In this document: positions 54,745-63,187 of the stretch, piece by piece
Numbering within the stretch: position 1 is the first letter of the stretch
Layout of the letters: each line of letters begins with the position of its first letter
Origin: Lactiplantibacillus brownii
Lineage (GTDB): Bacteria; Bacillota; Bacilli; Lactobacillales; Lactobacillaceae
DNA length: 64,000 bases
Direction: 5' to 3'
Assembly: GCF_031085375.1 (NCBI RefSeq)
Contig: NZ_JAVCWF010000001.1
Location: forward strand, 620,001-684,000
Program-made: the position numbers and the translations under genes
The notes under the pieces: generated by a model
What the model was told of the DNA's origin: nothing
The model's input: only the letters and a program-made list of their open reading frames with translations
Database searches by the model: none

Positions 54745-55464
54745 ATGGATAAGATTTTAGTAGTCGACGATGAACCAGCAATTGTGACGTTATTATCATA
54801 TAACTTGAAACAAGCTGGGTACGAAGTGGTGACAGCGACGGATGGGGAAGCCGCGTTGTCGTTAGGACTAGAAGAATCATTTGTTTGTATTTTATTAGAT
54901 TTAATGTTGCCAAAATTAGATGGTATGGAAGTGACTAAACGGTTGCGTCAAGAGAAAGTCCGGACGCCAATTATTATTGTGACGGCCAAAAATGATGAAT
55001 TTGATAAAGTCTTCGGCTTAGAATTAGGTGCTGATGACTATATCACGAAACCCTTCTCACCACGGGAAGTTTTGGCACGGATCAAGGCGGTGATTCGCCG
55101 GATGACACCTGTTGATGATACCGAAACGACCCCAGCGCCAACCCCTAATCGGGCGATTACCGTCATTGGTGATTTGCGTGTTGATCAGAATAAGTATCGT
55201 GTGACGCGTAATGGCAAAAATATTGGTTTAACGCCCAAAGAGTTTGAATTGCTCGTTTATTTTATTGAACGTGAGGGCCGTGTTTTAAGTCGTGATGCCA
55301 TTCTAAATCATGTTTGGGGTTATGATTATGCCAGTGAAACGCGAATTGTGGATATTCATATTTCACATTTGCGAGAAAAAATTGAGGTTGATCCTAAAGA
55401 TCCCCAGTTAATCCGAACTGTGCGTGGTTTTGGATACGAATTTGTGGGTGCGGATCATGCATGA
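54745..55464 (+). CDS. phoP: OmpR-family response regulator, PhoP/PnpR type
   Basis: A 239-residue response regulator. Receiver domain at 1-120 with acidic pocket D8-D9, phosphoacceptor Asp52 and Lys102; C-terminal winged-helix DNA-binding domain from ~140 with GLTPKEFELLVYF and RTVRGFGYEF. It lies just upstream of the pst operon and with phoR, and is the natural candidate to read the 11-bp direct repeats at the pst, solo pstS and phn promoters. CAGGAGG precedes the ATG. Confidence 0.9.
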   Translation: MDKILVVDDEPAIVTLLSYNLKQAGYEVVTATDGEAALSLGLEESFVCILLDLMLPKLDGMEVTKRLRQEKVRTPIIIVTAKNDEFDKVFGLELGADDYITKPFSPREVLARIKAVIRRMTPVDDTETTPAPTPNRAITVIGDLRVDQNKYRVTRNGKNIGLTPKEFELLVYFIEREGRVLSRDAILNHVWGYDYASETRIVDIHISHLREKIEVDPKDPQLIRTVRGFGYEFVGADHA

Positions 55465-56851
55465 CCAGTGGCAACAAACTTGGCGCCTGCTAACCTTGGA
55501 AAATATCCTGATGCTGTTGCTCGGCTTAATTGTCGTGCAACATTTTTCAGTCATTCGATGGTCAACGGCGCTGGTACTTTGCCTATTGGTGGCGGTGGTC
55601 GGGCTCGCACTGATTGAAGCTGGTATCGTGTGGTTTCGACAACGTGAACGACAAAAAACGATTGACCGCATGGAAGCCAAGTTGCGGCAAATGAGCAGTC
55701 AACAGTTTCCACCACATATTTTGTTGCCAGAAAATGATCCGTTATATAGCTTGTCACAGGCAGTTAATCAATTGGAAAGTTACCAACGAAATCAGACACG
55801 ACGAGCCGAATTACAGGAAAAAGAATTGATGATGATCATGCGGTATTTGCCGATCGGAGTGATGGTTATTGATCATCATCGGCAAGTTCAGCTTTCAAAT
55901 CCTGCGATGAGTGAATTGTTGTCCCAATCAATCAACTCAGTGGCACATTTATATACGAAGGATATTCAGTTATACGCGCTAACTAAAGTGATTGAAGATA
56001 CTATTACGACGCAAAAAAATCAGCGGGCAACGGTCACGTTAACACCAGCGCCGAATACGCAAGTAGTGGAGGCAACGACTGTTTATATTCAAAATAGTCG
56101 TTCACACTACCAAATTGTGCTGATGCTCTATGATATTACAGAAGTTTATATGATTGAACAGATGCAAGATGACTTTGTCAGCAATGCCAGTCATGAGTTG
56201 AAGACGCCAATTACGGCAATTGCTGGGTTTACTGAGACGTTGTTGAGTGGTGCTAAAGAAGATCCAGCTACCTTGGATCAATTTTTGAAGATCATTGCGG
56301 ACGAAAGTCAACGCTTGATTGACTTGATTCAAGACGTGTTGTCCTTATCACGAATCCGAGCTCAGAGTACCACACGTTTAGCGAGTCAGACCATTAAGTT
56401 AAAGCCGCTGGTTGACCAAGAGCTATCTTTACTGCAACAGGCTATTCAGAGTAAGCAATTGACGGTCAGAGATGACGTTGATCCTGCCATTTCGGTTACT
56501 GCGGATGTGCAAAAGCTGAGTCAAATCGTCAAAAATTTACTTTCAAATGCGATTAAGTATAATCGACCGAGTGGAACGGTTACTGTGATTGCAAAGGCCG
56601 ATGAGATGAATTGGGTTTTGATTGTTAAAGATACCGGCATTGGCATTAGTGCGGATGATCAGCAACGTATTTTTGAACGTTTCTATCGCGCTAGCCCATC
56701 TCGGTCACAGCAAGTGGTTAGTGGGACTGGTCTTGGACTGGCTATCGTTAAAGAATTGGTGACGGCAATGCACGGACAGATTGCAGTGACAAGCCAACGT
56801 GGTGTCGGTACGACGATGACTGTCACGTTTCCATTGAAAATAAGCCATTAA
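55457..56851 (+). CDS. phoR: Sensor histidine kinase, PhoR/PnpS type
   Basis: A 464-residue membrane kinase. The ATG at 55457 overlaps the phoP stop by eight bases. Two membrane segments (about 15-32 and 37-60) are joined by only a few residues, so there is no extracellular sensor domain; a PAS-like region (125-230), HisKA with NASHELKTP (His246) and HATPase with DTGIGIS and GTGLGLAIV follow. Lack of an outer domain suggests that it senses phosphate through the Pst transporter and PhoU, both encoded next door. Confidence 0.9.
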   Translation: MHDQWQQTWRLLTLENILMLLLGLIVVQHFSVIRWSTALVLCLLVAVVGLALIEAGIVWFRQRERQKTIDRMEAKLRQMSSQQFPPHILLPENDPLYSLSQAVNQLESYQRNQTRRAELQEKELMMIMRYLPIGVMVIDHHRQVQLSNPAMSELLSQSINSVAHLYTKDIQLYALTKVIEDTITTQKNQRATVTLTPAPNTQVVEATTVYIQNSRSHYQIVLMLYDITEVYMIEQMQDDFVSNASHELKTPITAIAGFTETLLSGAKEDPATLDQFLKIIADESQRLIDLIQDVLSLSRIRAQSTTRLASQTIKLKPLVDQELSLLQQAIQSKQLTVRDDVDPAISVTADVQKLSQIVKNLLSNAIKYNRPSGTVTVIAKADEMNWVLIVKDTGIGISADDQQRIFERFYRASPSRSQQVVSGTGLGLAIVKELVTAMHGQIAVTSQRGVGTTMTVTFPLKISH

Positions 56852-56895
56852 AAAAGATGATTTAGGCGTCGAGTTGACCTAAATCATCTTTTTTT
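56851..56895 (+). terminator. Intrinsic terminator of phoPR
   Basis: Perfect arms AAAGATGATTTAGG and CCTAAATCATCTTT around CGTCGAGTTGA, followed by a T-run. Confidence 0.95.
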
Positions 56896-57175
56896 GTGTC
56901 CTTATCTATCACGGTGTCTTTGAGTCACGAAACAACCAAGTTTATTTTAAGAAAAGCGTATTTGAAAATTCAGTGAACATTTCAACGACCGATTTGTCAA
57001 AATAATCTATTTGAAGGGCTGTCTTAGTTTACTTTGAAAGCATTGACGGCAACAAATGACCAGTGGTTGGTTAAGTTGCCGAAGTTAACTTCAAGTTTGC
57101 CATGTCTTTAGTTTACCCGGGCATGCCGGGAGCGTATAGTCACAGAGAACGTTGAGCCAGTGAACGTTGGCGATA
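56896..57175. other. Intergenic region upstream of the pst promoter
   Basis: No ORF is supported. It contains the palindrome GAAGTTAACTTC (57081-57092), a short hairpin CCCGG-GCATG-CCGGG (57116-57130), and a direct repeat GAACGTTG (near 57149 and 57162). These may hold further regulation of the pst operon; I can assign no protein to them. Confidence 0.5.
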
Positions 57176-57229
57176 TTTACACAATCTTTACAAAACGCCT
57201 ATCAAGACTTTACACAAACTTTGTATTAT
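57176..57229 (+). promoter_or_regulatory. PhoP-box-like array and -10 of the pst operon
   Basis: Hexamers every 11 bp: TTTACA (57176), TTTACA (57187), CCTATC (57198), TTTACA (57209-57214); after a 9-bp gap comes the -10 TATTAT (57224-57229), 33 bp before the pstS start. Same geometry as at the solo pstS and phn promoters. Confidence 0.82.
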
Positions 57230-57262
57230 TTATATTGAGCAATGGGTAGGAGGTATTTTGTC

Positions 57263-58138
57263 ATGAAAAAAAGTCGGGTCATCCAATTACTGGGGCTGAT
57301 CTTGATTGGCGTTTTGGTCGGACTGGGATACAGCCAGCGAGCAGCGACCGATGCTAGTCAGTCAATCACCGCAGTTGGTTCCACCGCTTTACAACCATTA
57401 GTTGAAGCTGCAGGTGAGCAGTATAGTTCTGAACACACAGGTGTTTTTATTAATGTGCAGGGTGGCGGGTCTGGAACCGGCCTAAGTCAGATTCAATCTG
57501 GCGCCGTTGCCATTGGTAATTCGGATATTTTTGCAGAAGAACAAGCCGGTATCAAGGCGAGTCAGTTAAAAGACCACCAGGTGGCAGTTGTTGGGATTGC
57601 GCCAATTATTAATAAGAAAACTGGTGTGACCAATTTAACGAGTGCCCAATTAAAAGCAATCTTTACGGGTAAAATCAAAAATTGGCGGACCGTTGGCGGC
57701 AAAAATTTACCAATTGTCTTGATTAATCGGGCACAAGGGTCAGGGACACGTAAGACCTTTGAGACTTATGCCTTGAATGGTCAGGAAAGTGCAGATTCTC
57801 AAGAGCAGGATTCTTCTGGACTGGCTCGTTCGATCGTCGCGAGTACGCCAGGTGCGATTAGTTATGTCGCTTTTTCATATTTGGATACTTCTGTAACGAC
57901 GCTACGAGTAGATGGCATCAAGCCAACGGAAGCTAATGTCAAAAACAATCACTGGAAGATCTGGTCTTACGAACATTTGTATACGAGTTTAAAGCCAGAT
58001 CAATTAACAAAGAAATTTATTAATTACATTTTATCAACGGCTGTCCAGAAAAAGTTAGTGAAGCAGTTAGGGTATATTTCGGTCCATGACATGCATGTTC
58101 AACGTAGTGCGACCGGTAAGATTACAATAGTGAAATGA
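57263..58138 (+). CDS. pstS: Phosphate-binding protein PstS of the pst operon
   Basis: A 291-residue paralogue of the solo PstS: VGSTALQPLVEAAG, GGGSGTGLSQIQ, NRAQGSGTRKTFE and TPGAISYVAFSY are conserved. The ATG at 57263 follows AGGAGG. The N-terminus MKKSRVIQLLGLILIGVL is hydrophobic but no lipobox cysteine follows (LGYSQRAA), so it is either secreted or stays anchored by its signal segment, unlike the solo copy. It delivers phosphate to PstCA. Confidence 0.94.
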   Translation: MKKSRVIQLLGLILIGVLVGLGYSQRAATDASQSITAVGSTALQPLVEAAGEQYSSEHTGVFINVQGGGSGTGLSQIQSGAVAIGNSDIFAEEQAGIKASQLKDHQVAVVGIAPIINKKTGVTNLTSAQLKAIFTGKIKNWRTVGGKNLPIVLINRAQGSGTRKTFETYALNGQESADSQEQDSSGLARSIVASTPGAISYVAFSYLDTSVTTLRVDGIKPTEANVKNNHWKIWSYEHLYTSLKPDQLTKKFINYILSTAVQKKLVKQLGYISVHDMHVQRSATGKITIVK

Positions 58139-58148
58139 GGGGGACCGC

Positions 58149-59078
58149 ATGGATAAAATTCGAGCAAGCTTATTAAAAAAGTCAATTGCCAGCAAAATTG
58201 AGCGGCGCGGGAAGATTATTAGTCTGACCTGTTTAGCGTTAATTATTCTGGTCGTATTCTTAATCTTTTATTTTGTGGCGTCACGTGGGTTAGCAACATT
58301 TTTTCAAAATCATATTAATTTCTGGCAGTTTCTAAGCGGCACGCAATGGAATCCAGGCACGACCGGAACCAATGGTCAACCCGCCGTGGGTGCGCTACCG
58401 ATGATTGTTGGTTCATTTCTAATTACGATCCTGTCAGCAATCATTGCAACGCCGTTTGCAATCGGAACTGCGGTCTTCATGACTGAGATTTCGCCACGAC
58501 GCGGAGCCCAAATCTTACGGCCCGTCACTGAATTGTTAGTCGGAATTCCGTCAGTTGTCTATGGGTTTATTGGGCTACAAGTCGTTGTCCCGTTTGTTCG
58601 TAATACTTTTGGTGGCAGTGGTTACGGGATTCTCTCTGGGACCTTCGTCCTATTTGTGATGATCTTGCCGACAGTCACTTCAATGAGTGCGGACGCTTTA
58701 AACGCCGTGCCACGGTATTATCGGGAGGCGTCGTTAGCCTTAGGGGCAACTCGCTGGCAAACGATTTATAAAGTGGTGTTACGTGCAGCCATTCCTGGTA
58801 TGTTGACAGCGATTGTTTTCGGGATGGCGCGCGCTTTTGGGGAAGCTTTAGCCGTTCAAATGGTGATTGGGAACGCAACCTTGTTACCACACAACTTAGT
58901 GTCACCAGCATCAACTTTAACCAGTATTTTAACCATGGGAATTGGGAATACTGTCATGGGTTCACTTCAAAATAACGCGTTATGGTCCTTAGCCATGATT
59001 CTGTTATTAATGTCATTAGTCTTCAATATGGTGATTCGCTATATCGGCCGAAAGGGGAAATTAAGCAATGAACGCTAA
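58149..59078 (+). CDS. pstC: Phosphate ABC transporter permease PstC
   Basis: A 309-residue permease with six main membrane segments. The EAA-type loop region REASLALGATRWQTIYKVVL (seen as R-E-A-S-x-A-L-G-A) binds PstB. Starts 10 bp after pstS and overlaps pstA by 11 bp. Confidence 0.96.
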   Translation: MDKIRASLLKKSIASKIERRGKIISLTCLALIILVVFLIFYFVASRGLATFFQNHINFWQFLSGTQWNPGTTGTNGQPAVGALPMIVGSFLITILSAIIATPFAIGTAVFMTEISPRRGAQILRPVTELLVGIPSVVYGFIGLQVVVPFVRNTFGGSGYGILSGTFVLFVMILPTVTSMSADALNAVPRYYREASLALGATRWQTIYKVVLRAAIPGMLTAIVFGMARAFGEALAVQMVIGNATLLPHNLVSPASTLTSILTMGIGNTVMGSLQNNALWSLAMILLLMSLVFNMVIRYIGRKGKLSNER

Positions 59079-59952
59079 ACGAGTTGATAAGATTGCAACC
59101 GGCGTATTGTACGCGATTGCGGCATTTGTTGTCATCATTTTGGTGGCGTTACTTGGTTATATTCTCGTTCAAGGGGTACCAGAAATTTCTTGGCATTTCT
59201 TGACGTCACCGGCCTTGTCGTTTGAAGCTGGTGGTGGGATTGGCATTCAGTTGTTCAACTCTTTCTACTTATTATTCTTAGCTTTACTCATTTCACTACC
59301 GATTTCTTTGGGAGCTGGGATTTACTTAAATGAATATGCGCCACAAAACACGGTGACTGGGCTGATTCGAACGACAATTGAAATTTTGAGTTCGTTACCA
59401 TCCGTGGTTGTCGGATTATTTGGTTATCTCTTCTTCGTAGTTCAGTTCAAATTAGGCTTCTCGATTCTGTCTGGGGCCTTTGCCTTAACGGTCTTTAATC
59501 TGCCAATTTTAACGCGGAGCATTGAGGAAGCCTTGGCAAATATTTCCAATGATCAACGCGAAGCTGGGTATGCCTTAGGTTTGTCACGATGGGAAACCGT
59601 TACTAAAATCGTGGTACCGGCAGCCTTACCTAGTATTATTACTGGGATTGTTTTAAGTGCTGGACGAATTTTTGGTGAAGCCGCTGCGTTAATTTACACG
59701 GCTGGTCAATCAGCACCAGCGCTGAATTTCCATGATTGGAATCCGTTCAATATTAGCAGTCCACTGAGTCCAATGCGGCCGGCAGAAACATTAGCCGTCC
59801 ATATCTGGAAAATCAATTCAGAAGGTATTATGCCAGATGCTAAGGCGGTTTCGGCTGGGGCTTCGGCTGTGCTGATTATTGCAGTCTTGCTCTTTAACTT
59901 CTTAGCACGTTGGCTGGGCAAACGCTTGTATAAACATTTAACCGCTGAATAA
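59068..59952 (+). CDS. pstA: Phosphate ABC transporter permease PstA
   Basis: A 294-residue permease with six membrane segments; the coupling loop REAGYALGLSRWETVTKI is seen near residue 170. AGGGG precedes the ATG, which overlaps pstC by 11 bp. Forms the channel with PstC. Confidence 0.96.
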   Translation: MNAKRVDKIATGVLYAIAAFVVIILVALLGYILVQGVPEISWHFLTSPALSFEAGGGIGIQLFNSFYLLFLALLISLPISLGAGIYLNEYAPQNTVTGLIRTTIEILSSLPSVVVGLFGYLFFVVQFKLGFSILSGAFALTVFNLPILTRSIEEALANISNDQREAGYALGLSRWETVTKIVVPAALPSIITGIVLSAGRIFGEAAALIYTAGQSAPALNFHDWNPFNISSPLSPMRPAETLAVHIWKINSEGIMPDAKAVSAGASAVLIIAVLLFNFLARWLGKRLYKHLTAE

Positions 59953-59966
59953 AGGAGGCCCTTTTT

Positions 59967-60779
59967 ATGGCAGATAGTAGCAACTTAACGACGTCACAAC
60001 GTCACATTATGAAATTTGATCCAAAAGACCATGAAATTGCGCTTTCGACCGAAGACTTGCATGTATTTTATGGTAAGACTGAGGGAATTTCAGAAGGTGA
60101 TTTACAATTTGAACGGTATAAGATTAGTGCCTTGATTGGTCCGTCTGGTTCTGGTAAATCGACTTATTTGCGGTCGTTGAACCGGATGAATGATCGAATT
60201 GCGACGGTTAAAGGTAAAATTATGTATCGTGGATTAGACATCAACAGCAACGATATTGATGTTTACGAGATGCGACGCCACATTGGAATGGTGTTTCAGC
60301 GACCCAACCCATTTGCTAAATCAATCTATGAAAACATTGCATTTGCATTGCGACAACGGGGAATGAATAAAAAGCAAGATCTAGATGAGATTGTGGAGCG
60401 TTCTTTGCGCCAAGCGGCCATGTGGGATCAAGTTAAAGATGATTTGAATAAAAGTGCCTTGGCGCTATCTGGTGGTCAACAACAACGGCTCTGTATTGCC
60501 CGGGCGATTGCCATTAAACCAGACATTTTATTATTGGATGAACCGGCCAGTGCCCTCGATCCAGTATCAACAAGCCAAATTGAAGATACTTTATTAGAAT
60601 TAAAACAAAACTATACCATCATTATTGTGACTCATAATATGCAACAAGCGTCACGAATTAGTGACTATACGGCGTTCTTTAACTTAGGCAAAGTCTTAGA
60701 ATATGGCGAAACCGGCGATATTTTCACCAATCCTCAGGTCGATCTGACCAATGATTATATTTCTGGTAACTTTGGTTAA
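59967..60779 (+). CDS. pstB: Phosphate ABC transporter ATP-binding protein PstB (first copy)
   Basis: A 270-residue ABC ATPase. Walker [11 protein letters not shown]-loop VFQRPNPF, signature [14 protein letters not shown], Walker [12 protein letters not shown], switch His in THNMQQA. It has about 25 extra N-terminal residues compared with the second copy. AAAGGAGG precedes the ATG. Confidence 0.96.
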   Translation: MADSSNLTTSQRHIMKFDPKDHEIALSTEDLHVFYGKTEGISEGDLQFERYKISALIGPSGSGKSTYLRSLNRMNDRIATVKGKIMYRGLDINSNDIDVYEMRRHIGMVFQRPNPFAKSIYENIAFALRQRGMNKKQDLDEIVERSLRQAAMWDQVKDDLNKSALALSGGQQQRLCIARAIAIKPDILLLDEPASALDPVSTSQIEDTLLELKQNYTIIIVTHNMQQASRISDYTAFFNLGKVLEYGETGDIFTNPQVDLTNDYISGNFG

Positions 60780-60792
60780 AAAGGAGGCCGCT

Positions 60793-61548
60793 ATGAGTAC
60801 GATTTTAACAACTGAAAATTTATCTTTATTTTATGGCAAGAAACAAGCCCTCAAAGGGGTCAATATGAGTTTTGATGAAAAAGGCATCACAGCTTTGATT
60901 GGGCCTTCTGGCTGCGGTAAATCAACTTTTTTACGGTGCTTAAATCGGATGAACGATTTGATTCCAAATGTTACAATCACCGGTGAAGTTAATTTTAATC
61001 AGAGTAATATTTATGCCCCAACGACAGATACGGTTAAGCTACGCAAAGAAATTGGGATGGTTTTCCAACAACCAAATCCTTTTCCGTTTTCAATTTATGA
61101 AAATGTGGTCTATGGGTTGCGATTAGCTGGTGTCCGAGATAAAGAAACTTTGGACGCTGCGGTGGAAAAAAGCCTGAAACAAGCCGCAATTTGGGATGAA
61201 GTCAAAGACCGGCTACATGTCAACGCCTTAGCACTCTCCGGTGGTCAACAACAACGAGTCTGCATTGCGCGAGTGCTCGCTGTTGAGCCAGATATTATCT
61301 TATTGGACGAAGCGACGAGCGCGTTGGATCCAATTTCTAGTCATACGATCGAAATGACCCTCTTGAATTTACGGCATGATTACACTATCATAACTGTTAC
61401 GCATAATATGCAACAGGCTTCACGGATTTCTGATCGGACCGCATTTTTCTTGAATGGTGAATTAATTGAGGTAAATGAGACCAAGCAGATTTTCATGAAT
61501 CCGGTAAAACAAGAAACCAATGACTATATTTCTGGACGATTTGGCTAG
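60793..61548 (+). CDS. pstB: Phosphate ABC transporter ATP-binding protein PstB (second copy)
   Basis: A 251-residue paralogue of the preceding gene: [45 protein letters not shown]. The start at 60793 follows AAGGAGG; a longer frame overlaps the previous gene without a ribosome binding site. Two PstB proteins in one operon are common in lactic acid bacteria and streptococci; they may form homo- or heterodimers. Confidence 0.96.
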   Translation: MSTILTTENLSLFYGKKQALKGVNMSFDEKGITALIGPSGCGKSTFLRCLNRMNDLIPNVTITGEVNFNQSNIYAPTTDTVKLRKEIGMVFQQPNPFPFSIYENVVYGLRLAGVRDKETLDAAVEKSLKQAAIWDEVKDRLHVNALALSGGQQQRVCIARVLAVEPDIILLDEATSALDPISSHTIEMTLLNLRHDYTIITVTHNMQQASRISDRTAFFLNGELIEVNETKQIFMNPVKQETNDYISGRFG

Positions 61549-61559
61549 GAGGATAAAAC

Positions 61560-62234
61560 ATGCGACGACTATTCGACGATGAGTTAAATGATATCGATGC
61601 TAATTTTACTGAAATGGGAATGATGGTCAGTGAGACCATCGAAAAAGCAGTCAAAGCCTTTATCGACCATGATCGGGAATTGGCTCAAGAAATCATCGAT
61701 AATGATGCAAAAATCAACGAGCGTGAAGTGGAATTAGAACAAAAATCTTTCGAAATGATTGCTTTGTATCAACCCGTGACCTCTGATTTACGGGAAATCG
61801 TCACAATTTTGAAAGCTGTTTCTGAACTAGAACGGATGGCTGATTATGCCCGGAACATTGCGCACGCCACGATTCGGGTCAAAGGGCATGTCCGAGTTCC
61901 TGAAATTGAGGCGCAATTGTCTGAAATGGGGAACCGGGTCCGTAAGATGGTTGAAGAGATGTTGGCAGCTTATGTTAAGAGTGACGACCTGGCTGCGCGC
62001 AAAGTTGCCGAGAAGGATGCAAAAGTTGGTGAAATGTTCGATAAAATTAACGAAAAAGGCATTTCTAAGATGGAGCGTCATCCGGAAACGGTGATTGGGT
62101 CAACCGACTATTTAAACGTGGCGAGCTATTTAATGCGTATCGGCGCATTAGTCACAAATATTGGTGAATGGATTGTCTATTTGAATACGGGACAAATTAT
62201 CGAATTAAATCCCGAAAGCTCAAATTTGGTCTAG
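61560..62234 (+). CDS. phoU: Phosphate signalling protein PhoU
   Basis: A 224-residue all-helical protein made of two three-helix repeats, each with the metal-binding E(D)xxxD-type signature (ELERMADYARNIA in the first, GALVTNIGEWIVY in the second, where the signature is weaker). PhoU links the Pst transporter to the PhoR-type kinase and shuts off signalling when phosphate is plentiful. AGGAGG precedes the ATG; last gene of the pst operon. Confidence 0.96.
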   Translation: MRRLFDDELNDIDANFTEMGMMVSETIEKAVKAFIDHDRELAQEIIDNDAKINEREVELEQKSFEMIALYQPVTSDLREIVTILKAVSELERMADYARNIAHATIRVKGHVRVPEIEAQLSEMGNRVRKMVEEMLAAYVKSDDLAARKVAEKDAKVGEMFDKINEKGISKMERHPETVIGSTDYLNVASYLMRIGALVTNIGEWIVYLNTGQIIELNPESSNLV

Positions 62235-62252
62235 ATAAACCTAAATAATCTC

Positions 62253-62287
62253 TAAAGCTGGTTCGTGAAGTTTGCAACCAGCTTTTA
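62253..62287 (+). terminator. Intrinsic terminator of the pst operon
   Basis: Arms AAAGCTGGTT and AACCAGCTTT around CGTGAAGTTTGC, followed by TATAATT. Confidence 0.9.
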
Positions 62288-62333
62288 TAATTAGTAAGAT
62301 ATAATTAGACTAAACTTATTGAGGTGTCTAATT

Positions 62334-62657
62334 ATGAAAACTAAAACTAATCGTAAACTAACTAAATCTAATAATCGTGTCATTGCTGGCGTCTTGGGCG
62401 GTATTGCGGAATATCTGCAATGGAATGCTAATGTCTTACGGGTCTTGTTTGTTTTGTTGACCATTGCCTCCCATGGCTTTGGAATTTTGTTGTACTTGGT
62501 CTTGATGACCATTATTCCTAGCAAGCCTGAAAATACTGGTTTCTTTGAACAAATGCGCCAAGCGAGTCAACAGGAAAAACCGCGGACTCAGCATTCTGAA
62601 GGTCGTAAAGAGATTCATAACGTGCATGAGGAAGATGAACCGCGCCACCAAGATTAA
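62334..62657 (+). CDS. PspC domain membrane protein
   Basis: A 107-residue protein whose first 65 residues are a PspC domain: a basic N-terminus, SNNRVIAGVLGGIAEYLQW (part of the signature) and one or two membrane segments. The polar tail (about 70-107) is rich in His, Glu and Lys. The start at 62334 follows GAGGTG. PspC proteins act in envelope stress responses. Starts a small unit with the YvlD-like gene. Confidence 0.9.
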   Translation: MKTKTNRKLTKSNNRVIAGVLGGIAEYLQWNANVLRVLFVLLTIASHGFGILLYLVLMTIIPSKPENTGFFEQMRQASQQEKPRTQHSEGRKEIHNVHEEDEPRHQD

Positions 62658-62671
62658 TGGAGTGATAGTGA

Positions 62672-63028
62672 GTGGGTTTTTGGAAACGAATTTTAATTAA
62701 TACAATTTTATTTATCGCGATTGCTGGCTTCTTTCAGAGCGGTTTCCATGTGGCAAACTTATGGGTCGCACTGATTGCCAGTTTCGTGTTGGCGGTTTTA
62801 AACGCCGCAGTTAAACCAATCTTGATTTTACTAACCTTGCCAATCACGTTAATTACGATTGGTTTGTTTAGTATTGTGATCAATGGGTTTATGTTGCAAA
62901 TGACGTCGTATTTTGTCGGTAAAGCTAATTTTGGCTTCTCAAGTTTTGGGATGGCCGTCTTAGTCTCAATCTTAATGTCATTGGCCAACGTGATTGTTTC
63001 TAATTTTTTCGCAAAGTCAGCGGAGTAA
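62672..63028 (+). CDS. YvlD / phage holin family 4-like membrane protein
   Basis: A 118-residue protein with four hydrophobic segments. AAVKPILILLTLPITLITIGLF (seen as KPIL-LTLPITL) is the conserved core of the YvlD family. GTG start with GGAGTGAT upstream, 14 bp after the PspC gene. The pspC-yvlD pair is common in Firmicutes and linked to cell-envelope stress. Although listed with holins in databases, nothing here suggests a phage. Confidence 0.88.
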   Translation: MGFWKRILINTILFIAIAGFFQSGFHVANLWVALIASFVLAVLNAAVKPILILLTLPITLITIGLFSIVINGFMLQMTSYFVGKANFGFSSFGMAVLVSILMSLANVIVSNFFAKSAE

Positions 63029-63036
63029 ATGGTGAA

Positions 63037-63048
63037 TAAAGCGCTTTA
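63037..63048. promoter_or_regulatory. cre-like palindrome upstream of hprK
   Basis: TAAAGCGCTTTA is a perfect 12-bp palindrome that matches the core of the CcpA cre consensus (AAAGCGCTT). It lies between the YvlD-like gene and hprK, whose product controls CcpA through HPr(Ser-P). Binding is not shown. Confidence 0.35.
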
Positions 63049-63090
63049 AAGTGCTAAGATTAACAGATAGGAATGATCCGTTTTCGGTCC

Positions 63091-63158
63091 AAAAAGTGTG
63101 GAAGGCTTGAAAGATGATTGCAATAGTAATCATGGACAATGCCGACCGCACTTTTTTT
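63091..63158 (+). terminator. Hairpin with T-run upstream of hprK
   Basis: AAAAGTGTGG (63093-63102) can pair with CCGCACTTTT (63146-63155), followed by T residues, enclosing an inner hairpin ATGATT/AATCAT. It may end the pspC-yvlD transcript or attenuate transcription into hprK, which starts 30 bp further on. Confidence 0.5.
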
Positions 63159-63187
63159 AATAACTGATTGATTTGGGAGGGATTAAC

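Noticed and set aside
62672-63028. Phage holin, suggesting a prophage remnant
   Set aside because: The protein is a YvlD-type membrane protein next to a PspC gene, a common chromosomal pair; no other phage genes are present.
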